NCBI GenBank assembly: GCA_046727855.1
Contig: JBKPDL010000126.1
Location: 1-28,026, forward strand
Origin: DASPWV01 sp046727855
Lineage (GTDB): Bacteria > Acidobacteriota > Vicinamibacteria > Vicinamibacterales > UBA2999
Direction: 5' to 3'
DNA: 28,026 nucleotides
Part shown: piece after piece, positions 7,615 through 14,808 of the stretch
How the letters are laid out: each line of letters starts with the position of its first letter
Position numbering within the stretch: position 1 is the stretch's first letter
Translations under genes and position numbers: made by a program
Notes under the pieces: model-generated
Told to the model about the DNA's origin: nothing
What the model saw: the letters and a program-made list of their open reading frames with translations, nothing else
Databases searched by the model: none

Positions 7615-7671
7615 CGGAAGGTTACTTCGCGTGAAGTCGCGAGTAGCGAGTAACGAAAGTACCCTTGCTAC
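7595..7671. repeat. 22-bp direct repeat plus hairpin at the end of the 7096 gene
   Basis: Two copies of a 22-bp unit (GGTTACTTCGCRTGAAGT plus four bases) at 7595-7616 and 7620-7641 match at 20 of 22 positions. Each contains the near-palindrome ACTTCGCRTGAAGT. The first copy includes the stop codon of the upstream gene. A further stem (GTAGC 7643-7647 with GCTAC 7667-7671) follows. The array lies between convergent genes (the 7096 gene and serA), so it may serve as a two-way transcription end. Confidence 0.7.
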
Positions 7672-7691
7672 CCTCTACTAGACGTTTTCGG

Positions 7692-9272
7692 TCACACACG
7701 AGCCAGCCACACCGCATTAATGCCGGGCGCCTTGCGGATCTCGTCGACGGTTTCCTTCGAGACCCCCGTTCCATTCGGATCGTCCACGTTCACCACGCCC
7801 ACCGCACCATCGGGCCGCCGTCCGAGCGCAAAGCTCGCGATGTTCACATTGTTGCGGCCGAGAATCGTGCCGACGGCGCCGATCACGCCCGGTTGATCAT
7901 TGTTCATCAGCAGCAGCATCGTGCCGTCGAGCGGCGCTTCGACGTCTACGCCATTGAGCAGCACAAGCCGCGGCTGATCGCGGACAATGGTTCCTTCGAC
8001 CCAGCGCTCGCCGGCGCTGGTTATCAGCTTGATCGAAATCAGGCTTGTATACGTACGGCTGCGGCTGCTTTGCGATTCCGTAATCTCGATGCCGCGCGCC
8101 TTGGCGACCGCAAGCGCATTGACCGGTGTGACCGACTCGAAAAGGATCGCGCGGAACAGCCCGACGAGCACAGCGCTCAGGATGAGTGGATTGGACGCGC
8201 GCGCGAGCTCCCCGTAGTAGCGCACGCTCACGCCCTCGATGCGCGCGTCGCCCATTTGCCCGAGCAGGCAGCCAAGCTGCCGCGCGAGCGCGACGTACGG
8301 CTGCAGGCGCTGGAATTCGTCCGCCGCCACCGACGGAAAATTGACGGCGTTGCGGATGATCCCGTTCTTCAGAAAATCGCGAAGGGCGGTCGCCGTTTCA
8401 ACGCCCACCAGCTCCTGCCCCTCGCGCGTGGACGCCGCAATGTGCGGTGTGGCGACCACTTGCGGCAGCGTCTCGAGCGTGTGGTCGATCGGTGGTTCCT
8501 GTTCGAACACGTCAAGGGCGGCACCGCCGACCTGACCGCTTTGAATGGCTGCCGCGAGCGCCTTCTCATCGATCAATTCGCCGCGTGCCGTGTTGATGAT
8601 GCGAATGCCTCTCTTGCAGCGCGCGAGCCGCTCGGCATTGAAGAGCTGACGCGTTTGCGGCGTCGACGGCATGTGCAGCGACAGAAAATCGGCGCGCTCG
8701 CACAAGGCGTCGAGCGAGACGAGCTCCACGGCGAGATCGCGTGCCACCTGTGCGCTGATGAAGGGATCGTGGGCGATGAGCGTCATCTCGAAGGCCCGCG
8801 CGCGCCGTGCCACTTCCTGTCCGATGCGGCCGAGACCGGCAAGACCGAGCACCTTGCCTCGAACCTCTTCGCCGAGAAAACTCTTCTTGTCCCATTTGCC
8901 CTGCTTCATTGAGGCGTCGGCCGCGGGAATCTTTCGGGCAAGTGCCAGCATCTGCGCCATCGCCAACTCCGCCACGCTGATGCTGTTTGCGCCGGGTGCG
9001 TTCATCACCACGATGCCGCGCGCACTTGCCGCGTCCACATCGACGTTATCGACGCCGGTGCCCGCGCGCGCGATCGCGCGAAGCCGCGGCGCCGCAGCGA
9101 TCAGATCGGCAGTGACCTTGGTGGCGCTCCGGACGACAATGGCGTCGGCGTCGGCGAGATCGGCCGCCAATTCCGGCGGCTTCCGTCCGCTGTGCGCATC
9201 AACAGTCCATCCTTCGGCATGCAGCAACTCGAGCGCGGAAGCGGGCAGGTCATCAGCGACGACGATTTTCAT
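7692..9272 (-). CDS. serA: D-3-phosphoglycerate dehydrogenase
   Basis: A 526-residue long-form phosphoglycerate dehydrogenase, the NAD-dependent first step of serine synthesis from 3-phosphoglycerate. The N-terminal substrate domain starts MKIVVADDLPASALELL; the NAD domain has GLAGLGRIGQEVARRA (glycine loop near residue 148), the Arg segment INTARGELIDE, the Asp/Glu segment DVFEQEPP and the catalytic His in PHIAAST. Residues about 320-445 form the intervening domain of the long type, and the C-terminal ACT domain (about 453-526; LLMNNDQPGVIGAVGTILG) is the usual serine-sensing module. ATG 9272 begins the alignment; GAAGG touches it on the minus strand, too close to be an ideal ribosome binding site. 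It is a single-gene unit facing away from mdh. Confidence 0.95.
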   Translation of the reverse strand: MKIVVADDLPASALELLHAEGWTVDAHSGRKPPELAADLADADAIVVRSATKVTADLIAAAPRLRAIARAGTGVDNVDVDAASARGIVVMNAPGANSISVAELAMAQMLALARKIPAADASMKQGKWDKKSFLGEEVRGKVLGLAGLGRIGQEVARRARAFEMTLIAHDPFISAQVARDLAVELVSLDALCERADFLSLHMPSTPQTRQLFNAERLARCKRGIRIINTARGELIDEKALAAAIQSGQVGGAALDVFEQEPPIDHTLETLPQVVATPHIAASTREGQELVGVETATALRDFLKNGIIRNAVNFPSVAADEFQRLQPYVALARQLGCLLGQMGDARIEGVSVRYYGELARASNPLILSAVLVGLFRAILFESVTPVNALAVAKARGIEITESQSSRSRTYTSLISIKLITSAGERWVEGTIVRDQPRLVLLNGVDVEAPLDGTMLLLMNNDQPGVIGAVGTILGRNNVNIASFALGRRPDGAVGVVNVDDPNGTGVSKETVDEIRKAPGINAVWLARV

Positions 9273-9280
9273 CCTTCAGA

Positions 9281-9286
9281 TATAAT
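9281..9286 (+). promoter_or_regulatory. Orphan consensus TATAAT pointing into the foldback
   Basis: A perfect TATAAT on the plus strand points towards the inverted repeat at 9340-9508 and mdh beyond it. The -35 position 17 bases upstream reads GACGAC, a poor match. It may be a chance match in the AT-rich serA leader. Confidence 0.25.
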
Positions 9287-9339
9287 TTCACAGTTTCTAC
9301 AGCCCACGTTGGACGTGACGTGCGCAGCCACGTTGGTTC

Positions 9340-9508
9340 CTTGCTGGAGTTCCTCACGTGGGTTCCTTACGTTGGTTCACTTCGGTTCGTGACGAAGGTT
9401 CTTCACGCGAGGTCGACGTGGGTTCGAGAACCAACGACCCAACGTGAGGAACCTGCGTCAACCGCTGTGAGGAACCTCCGTAAGGAACTTTCGTGAGGAA
9501 CCTCCGTG
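9340..9508. repeat. Large imperfect foldback of GTGAGGAACC words
   Basis: This part of the 398-base gap between serA and mdh is an imperfect palindrome centred near 9427. The left arm is built of words such as GTTCCTCACG, GTTCCTTACG and GTTCTTCACG; the right arm carries the reverse complements CGTGAGGAACCT, CGTAAGGAACTT and CGTGAGGAACCT in matching order. The apex is the short palindrome GGTTCGAGAACC (9421-9432). Words recur about every 20-24 bases. RNA from either strand could fold into a long interrupted hairpin. No open reading frame here resembles a protein. Confidence 0.8.
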
Positions 9509-9577
9509 CAGCCCGCGTGCGTTTCACTGTTTTTGGTGCAATACGCTGTTTTCTTAGCAAACGCGTCCGTTACATGT

Positions 9578-9622
9578 TGTTGACGCGATGTTTTCAACAC
9601 GGTTTTCCACAGAATCTGTGGA
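9578..9622. promoter_or_regulatory. Two short inverted repeats upstream of mdh (possible operator)
   Basis: TGTTGA-N10-TCAACA (9578-9599) and TCCACAG-AAT-CTGTGGA (9606-9622) lie 50-90 bases before mdh in an AT-richer stretch. TTGACG at 9580-9585 could be a -35 element but no good -10 follows at 16-18 bases. TTTTCCACA at 9603-9611 also fits a relaxed DnaA box. The use as an operator or promoter is a guess from position and symmetry. Confidence 0.35.
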
Positions 9623-9670
9623 CGCCGGCGAACGAGCGCGGGGCGATCTGACCTAATACGTGGAGCTCAT

Positions 9671-10603
9671 ATGAACCGAAAAGTGACAGTCGTCGGCGGA
9701 GCAGGCAACGTTGGCGCCGCGGTCGCGCGCGCGCTCGCGCAAAAGGAACTTGCCGACGTCGTGATCGTCGATATCGCCGACACCAAGGCCGCCGGCATCG
9801 CGCTCGACATCTACGAGTCGTGCCCGATCGAAGGATCGGCGGCGCGCGTCGTGGGTGTTGGCGCCAACGATTTTGCCGAGAGCGCCGGCTCTGACGTCGT
9901 CGTCATCACGTCGGGCGTGCCGCGCAAGCCAGGCATGAGCCGCGACGACCTGCTTTCGGTCAATTACAAGATCATGCAGGACGTTACGGCCGAAATCGTC
10001 AAGCACTCGCCTAACTGCATCATCGTGCCGGTCGCCAACCCGCTCGATGCGATGGCGCAGGCCGTCTATCGCCTGAGCAAGTTCCCCCGCGAGCGCGTCA
10101 TCGGTATGGCCGGCGTGCTCGACTCCGCTCGCATGCGCACCTTTATCGCGATGGAGTTGAACGTGTCCGTCGAGAACGTGTCGGCGTTCGTGCTCGGCGG
10201 CCACGGCGACACGATGGTGCCGTTGCCCCGCTATTCCACCGTTGCCGGCATTCCGATCACGGATCTCTTGCCGGCGGACCGCATCGCGGCGATTTCGGAG
10301 CGCACCGCGAATGGCGGCGCCGAGATCACAAAACTTGTAGGTACGAGCGCATGGTTTGCGCCAGGTGCCTCAGCGGCCGCAATGGTCGAGGCGATTCTCA
10401 AGGACCAGAAGAAAATCATGCCCTGCTCTGTGTATTTGCAGGGCGAGTACGGCATCCGCGACCTCTTTGTCGGCGTGCCGGTGAAGCTCGGAGCCCGGGG
10501 CGTCGAGCAGATCATCGAGATCAAGCTGACGCCGGAGGAGAATGCCGCACTTCAGAAATCCGCAGGCGCGGTCAAGGAATTAGTCGACGTTATCAAGGTA
10601 TAA
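9671..10603 (+). CDS. mdh: Malate dehydrogenase (LDH-like type)
   Basis: A 310-residue NAD-dependent malate dehydrogenase of the lactate-dehydrogenase-like group, converting malate and oxaloacetate in the TCA cycle. The dinucleotide loop is GGAGNVG (residues 9-15) and the NAD-selecting acidic segment is VIVDIADTKA. The mobile substrate loop reads GVPRKPGMSRDDLL; its first Arg after Pro is the residue that separates malate from lactate dehydrogenases. VANPLDAM and the catalytic His in GGHGDTMVPL are present. ATG 9671 has a strong ribosome binding site (GGAG, 6 bases upstream). sucC and sucD follow on the same strand, a common TCA grouping, although a 130-base repeat-rich gap separates mdh from sucC. 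Confidence 0.95.
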   Translation: MNRKVTVVGGAGNVGAAVARALAQKELADVVIVDIADTKAAGIALDIYESCPIEGSAARVVGVGANDFAESAGSDVVVITSGVPRKPGMSRDDLLSVNYKIMQDVTAEIVKHSPNCIIVPVANPLDAMAQAVYRLSKFPRERVIGMAGVLDSARMRTFIAMELNVSVENVSAFVLGGHGDTMVPLPRYSTVAGIPITDLLPADRIAAISERTANGGAEITKLVGTSAWFAPGASAAAMVEAILKDQKKIMPCSVYLQGEYGIRDLFVGVPVKLGARGVEQIIEIKLTPEENAALQKSAGAVKELVDVIKV

Positions 10604-10733
10604 AACCAGGCGACGGTCAACCGTCGTCAGTCGCCCGGGTCGCCGGTTTCCTGGCGACTGTTTGCCGTCGATCGACGACCGTCGACTTTTGCCGTTGAAC
10701 GGTCACTGTCGACTGTGGACGGCAGCATTCCCT
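10604..10733. repeat. CGACTGT/ACCGTCGAC word repeats between mdh and sucC
   Basis: The 130-base gap is made of related words in both orientations: GGCGACGGTC, ACCGTCG, CAGTCGCC, GGCGACTG, CCGTCGATCGACG, ACCGTCGAC, AACGGTCACTGTCGACTG and TGGACGGC. GGCGAC (10608-10613) can pair with the GTCGCC that follows, giving a hairpin right after the mdh stop. It may attenuate or separate mdh and sucC messages. No gene is seen. Confidence 0.65.
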
Positions 10734-11894
<1,161 letters not shown>

Positions 11895-11917
11895 GCATCC
11901 TCCACAGGGAATGGGAT

Positions 11918-12793
11918 TTGGCAGTACTTCTGGATAAAAACACGCGGCTGATTGTTCAGGGCTTGACCGGACGGGAAGGAACTTTTCATGCCTTGGCGGC
12001 AAAGAACTACGGCACCAACGTTGTCGGCGGTGTCACTCCGGGCAAAGGCGGCACGGTTCACGAAGGCTTTCCAGTGTTCGACACGGTCGCGCAAGCGGTG
12101 AGCACGACAGACGCGAACACGTCGGTGATCTTCGTCCCGCCGGCGTTTGCCGCCGACGCGATCATGGAGGCCGCGGATGCTGGCATCGCCCTCGTCGTTT
12201 GCATCACCGAGGGCATTCCAACCCTCGACATGCTCAGGGCGCTCACGTTTCTCAAATCGCATCCACGAACGCGCCTCATCGGGCCGAACTGTCCCGGCGT
12301 CATCTCGCCGGGCAAAGCGAAGGCGGGCATTATTCCCGGCCATATCTGCAAGGAAGGGCGCGTCGGCATCGTGTCGAAGAGCGGCACGCTCACGTATGAG
12401 GCGATCGACCAGCTCACAAAACTCGGCCTCGGCCAGACGACATGCATTGGTATCGGCGGCGATCCGTTGATCGGCACCATGTACATCGACGCGTTGCAGC
12501 TCTTCGCCAACGACGCCGACACCGAAGCCGTGGTAATGATCGGCGAAATCGGCGGCTCGGCGGAAGAAGAAGCGGCGTCGTGGATCAAGGCGAATTTCAA
12601 AAAGCCAGTGGTCGGCTTCATCGCCGGTCAAACGGCGCCGCCGGGGCGCCGCATGGGTCACGCCGGTGCAATCATCGCAGGCGGCAAAGGCACCGCGGCC
12701 GAAAAGATGGCCGCGCTCACAGCCGCCGGCGTTCGCGTCGTGAAGTCGCCTGCGGACATGGGAGGTGCGGTCGCTGAAATGTTACGACCGTGA
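11918..12793 (+). CDS. sucD: Succinyl-CoA synthetase alpha subunit
   Basis: A 291-residue alpha subunit (E. coli SucD is 289). It binds CoA in its N-terminal Rossmann domain and carries the phospho-histidine. Landmarks are LLDKNTRLIVQGLTGREGTF, GGVTPGKGG, FVPPAFAADA, CITEGIP, GPNCPGVISP, SKSGTLTYE and GIGGDPLIGT; the active-site His is in GHAGAIIAGGKGTAAEK. The family alignment begins one residue after a TTG codon at 11918, preceded by CAGGGAATGG as ribosome binding site, so TTG is the likely start. An in-frame TTG at 11891 overlapping the sucC stop would add 9 unrelated residues. The stop codon abuts the GATCT-word repeat. Confidence 0.93.
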   Translation: MAVLLDKNTRLIVQGLTGREGTFHALAAKNYGTNVVGGVTPGKGGTVHEGFPVFDTVAQAVSTTDANTSVIFVPPAFAADAIMEAADAGIALVVCITEGIPTLDMLRALTFLKSHPRTRLIGPNCPGVISPGKAKAGIIPGHICKEGRVGIVSKSGTLTYEAIDQLTKLGLGQTTCIGIGGDPLIGTMYIDALQLFANDADTEAVVMIGEIGGSAEEEAASWIKANFKKPVVGFIAGQTAPPGRRMGHAGAIIAGGKGTAAEKMAALTAAGVRVVKSPADMGGAVAEMLRP

Positions 12794-12912
12794 ATTTGGA
12801 GATCTGGAGATCTCGTGACTTGGAGAAAATCCGGAGATCTCCACATCTGGAAATCACCAAATCTGAAGATCTCGAGATCTACTCCAAATCTCCACATCTC
12901 GAGATCGTCAGA
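12793..12912. repeat. GATCTGGAGATCT-word foldback repeat, copy 1
   Basis: About 120 bases starting at the sucD stop codon are composed almost entirely of TTTGGAGATCT, GGAGATCT, ACATCTGG and their reverse complements AGATCTCCAAA, AGATCTCCACATC. GATC occurs repeatedly, several times as the BglII-type site AGATCT. The left half is mostly GGAGATCT and the right half mostly the complement CCAAATCT/AGATCT, so the whole can fold back. It lies between convergent genes sucD and the 12921 gene. A second copy of the same family is at 25373-25545. Confidence 0.85.
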
Positions 12913-12920
12913 TTCACGTT

Positions 12921-13424
12921 TCACTGTGCCAGCTTGCACCGTTCCGCGACCATCTCCACCTTGTCCAAGGCGAGCGTCACCACTGTCGTGGGAACATCTT
13001 GTTCCTTTGGAGTCTGACCCGGATTGGAAACGCGCGCTTTGTCCGGCGTCGTCTTCACCTCAGTACCGTGGCCCTCGATTTCAGCGACCGCGCCGGTCGC
13101 CTGGTTCCTGATTTCGATCTCTGATTTCTCCACTCCCGCGACCTTGCCGGTGATGCGCACTTGATGTCCGATATGCGGCTTCAGCTTGCTGACATCTTCA
13201 ATCCAGTAAACGACGCGCCCGTGGGTGGCCGGCTGCGCCGGCACATCGGCAACATGCGTGAGCACCAACTTGTCGCCATTTCCGTTTTGCGCCTTCTCCA
13301 CGCACGAGACGAGCGTCACGGTCGAGCCTTTCGCGGCTTGTTTGTATTGAGCCGTCGCGTCGCCGGTGCCAACGAGGAGCGCGGCGGCAGCAAAGAGCGT
13401 AAGACCGTGCTTGAAGTGCGTCAT
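12921..13424 (-). CDS. Exported protein of unknown function, possible OB-fold
   Basis: A 167-residue protein with a typical Sec signal peptide (MTHFKHGLTLFAAAALLVG, with a probable signal-peptidase site near ATAQ, residues 22-25). The mature part is small, polar and beta-rich: VTLVSCVEKAQNG, VVYWIEDVSKLKPHIGHQVRITGKV, EIEIRNQ, and near the end VVTLALDKVEMVAERC. The 'G..V.ITG.V' element preceded by 'YWI.DV..L..H' suggests an OB-fold of the kind found in small exported bacterial proteins, but I cannot name the family. Two Cys residues (in VSCVEK and near the C terminus, ERCKL) could form a disulfide. ATG 13424 has a good ribosome binding site (AAGGGAAC). It is divergent from ndk and appears to be a single-gene unit. 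Confidence 0.65.
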   Translation of the reverse strand: MTHFKHGLTLFAAAALLVGTGDATAQYKQAAKGSTVTLVSCVEKAQNGNGDKLVLTHVADVPAQPATHGRVVYWIEDVSKLKPHIGHQVRITGKVAGVEKSEIEIRNQATGAVAEIEGHGTEVKTTPDKARVSNPGQTPKEQDVPTTVVTLALDKVEMVAERCKLAQ

Positions 13425-13509
13425 GATGTTCCCTTCCTCGGGCCGACACACGTCTGCCCGATCAACCAACTGCAAGCGTGGGACCAGGAACCGGCTGAGC
13501 CGGGCGGGC

Positions 13510-13515
13510 TATAAT
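13510..13515 (+). promoter_or_regulatory. Consensus -10 box just upstream of ndk
   Basis: A perfect TATAAT ends 11 bases before ATG 13527, so the ndk transcript would have only a few leader bases. No good -35 hexamer is seen at 16-18 bases upstream. No Shine-Dalgarno site precedes ndk, consistent with a near-leaderless message. Confidence 0.5.
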
Positions 13516-13526
13516 CGTTCGGATAT

Positions 13527-13940
13527 ATGGAACGTACATTTGCCATCATCAAGCCCGACGCGGTGCGGAAGGGTGTCATGGGCCGCATACTCGCGCGGGT
13601 GGAGGAGGCAGGCTTCAAAGTACGCGCGATGCGCCTGATTCATATGTCGAAGGCTGAAGCGGAAGGTTTTTATCACGTGCATCGCGAGCGGCCGTTCTTT
13701 GGCGGGCTCACCGATTTCATGTCCTCCGGACCGAGCGTCGTGATGTGCCTCGAAGCCCCCGACGCGATCCGTAAATGGCGCGATCTGATGGGCGCCACCG
13801 ATCCAGCCAAGGCCGCGGACGGGACGCTGCGCAAGGAATTTGGCGCGTCGATCGACAACAACGCGACGCACGGATCCGATGCGCCCGACACGGCTGTCTT
13901 CGAGCTCGGCTATTTCTTCCGCGGCATGGAACTCAGGTAG
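13527..13940 (+). CDS. ndk: Nucleoside diphosphate kinase
   Basis: A 137-residue nucleoside diphosphate kinase, which moves the gamma phosphate of ATP to other nucleoside diphosphates through a phospho-histidine. It starts MERTFAIIKPDAV, contains FYHVHRERPFF and LMGATDPAKA, and has the active-site His in NATHGSD near residue 115. Length and all landmarks are normal for a bacterial enzyme. ATG 13527 is the only sensible start. It opens a run of same-strand genes (DUF2905, dcd, hisS, aspS); the DUF2905 gene begins 8 bases after its stop. Together with dcd it suggests a nucleotide-supply cluster. Confidence 0.96.
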   Translation: MERTFAIIKPDAVRKGVMGRILARVEEAGFKVRAMRLIHMSKAEAEGFYHVHRERPFFGGLTDFMSSGPSVVMCLEAPDAIRKWRDLMGATDPAKAADGTLRKEFGASIDNNATHGSDAPDTAVFELGYFFRGMELR

Positions 13941-13947
13941 CGGTTCC

Positions 13948-14142
13948 TTGGGTCAAGTTCTCGTCGTTATCGGCCTGGTGATCGTCGCAGCAGGCGCCTT
14001 GATCTGGCTCGGCGTGCCGCTGGGGCGGCTTCCCGGCGACATTGTCATTCGACGCGAGGGTTTTACGTTCTACCTGCCGATTACGACGTCGATTCTGGTG
14101 AGCGTGGTGCTGACGCTGGTGGGATTGCTCCTGAGAAGATAA
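13948..14142 (+). CDS. DUF2905 family small membrane protein
   Basis: A 64-residue protein with two membrane helices (about residues 2-19 and 41-60) flanking the conserved segment LGRLPGDIVIRREGFTFYLP, which is the signature of the DUF2905 family. Function is unknown for the family. The start is TTG 13948, in frame with the family N terminus (MGQVLVVIGLVIV), 8 bases after the ndk stop and preceded by CAGGTAGCGG as a possible ribosome binding site. No ATG is available at that position; the nearest upstream in-frame ATG lies inside ndk. It ends in LLRR, normal for the family. Confidence 0.85.
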   Translation: MGQVLVVIGLVIVAAGALIWLGVPLGRLPGDIVIRREGFTFYLPITTSILVSVVLTLVGLLLRR

Positions 14143-14209
14143 GGCAGGTCGGGCGGGTCCAAGCCTTTGATTGGCGCTACCTGACCACTGGATCAACCAG
14201 ACCAAACAT

Positions 14210-14764
14210 ATGGCAATCAAGAGTGATCGGTGGATCCGCAGGATGGCGCTCGAGCACGGCATGATCGAGCCATTCGAGGATCGTCGCGTGCGCGAGGGTG
14301 TGGTCTCGTTCGGCTTGTCATCGTACGGCTACGACATCCGGGTGGCGGACGACTTCAAGGTGTTCACCAACGTTTACAACTCGGTCGTCGATCCAAAGGC
14401 GTTCGATCCGCGATCGTTTGTCGACATCAGGGCCGACTGCTGCATCGTGCCACCCAACTCGTTTGCGCTCGCCCGCACCATCGAGTACTTCCGCATACCG
14501 CGCGATGTGCTCACCGTGTGTCTCGGCAAGTCCACTTATGCGCGTTGCGGCATCATCGTGAACGTCACGCCGCTCGAGCCCGAGTGGGAGGGGCACGTCA
14601 CTATCGAGATCTCGAACACGACGCCGCTGCCAGCCAAGATATACGCGAACGAGGGCATCGCGCAGGTGTTGTTTTTTCAGAGCGACGAGCCGTGCGAGGT
14701 CTCGTACAAGGACAAGGCCGGCAAATATCAGGCACAGCGTGGAGTGACGCTGCCAAAAATCTGA
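14210..14764 (+). CDS. dcd: dCTP deaminase
   Basis: A 184-residue dCTP deaminase, which converts dCTP to dUTP as a source of dUMP for thymidylate synthesis (some members also act as dUTPase). Landmarks are MAIKSDRWIRRMA, SFGLSSYGYDIRVADDF, the KSTYARCG segment, NVTPLEPEWEGHVTIEISN with the catalytic-type Glu, and the NEGIAQVLFF trimer segment. ATG 14210 starts the family alignment; an in-frame TTG at 14171 would add 13 unrelated residues. The ribosome binding site is not obvious. It sits 67 bases after the DUF2905 gene and 44 bases before hisS. A long reading frame in another phase across this gene is a shadow. Confidence 0.94.
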   Translation: MAIKSDRWIRRMALEHGMIEPFEDRRVREGVVSFGLSSYGYDIRVADDFKVFTNVYNSVVDPKAFDPRSFVDIRADCCIVPPNSFALARTIEYFRIPRDVLTVCLGKSTYARCGIIVNVTPLEPEWEGHVTIEISNTTPLPAKIYANEGIAQVLFFQSDEPCEVSYKDKAGKYQAQRGVTLPKI

Positions 14765-14782
14765 CTCCGCCCACGTGTCGCC

Positions 14783-14800
14783 GCGGACCTTTAGGTCCGC
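14783..14800. repeat. Perfect short palindrome between dcd and hisS
   Basis: GCGGACCT-TT-AGGTCCGC is a perfect 8-bp inverted repeat 18 bases after the dcd stop and 8 bases before the hisS start. It would form a stem-loop covering the hisS translation start region. It could be a dispersed palindromic element or a local control hairpin. Confidence 0.6.
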
Positions 14801-14808
14801 AATCACGC

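Noticed and set aside
7665..8912. 415-codon plus-strand frame opposite serA
   Set aside because: Shadow of serA, with His/Arg-rich antisense composition and no domain.
9413..9435. tRNA T-arm-like GGTTCGAGAACC
   Set aside because: It is the apex of the foldback; no acceptor, D or anticodon arms can be drawn around it.
9603..9622. DnaA-box-like TTTTCCACA in an AT-richer stretch, possible replication origin
   Set aside because: Only one relaxed box plus a half match; no dnaA, dnaN or gidA nearby and no box cluster.
12793..12912. CRISPR array reading of the GATCT-word repeats
   Set aside because: Words are irregular in spacing and orientation, there are no unique spacers of fixed length and no cas genes.
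12790..13017. Small frames inside the GATCT-word repeat
   Set aside because: They encode only repetitive RSRDLE-like or HLEITKSEDLEI-like text produced by the repeat.
14230..14808. Long open frame continuous with hisS, overlapping dcd
   Set aside because: The first 193 codons read through dcd in another phase and resemble no protein; the hisS family alignment begins at ATG 14809.
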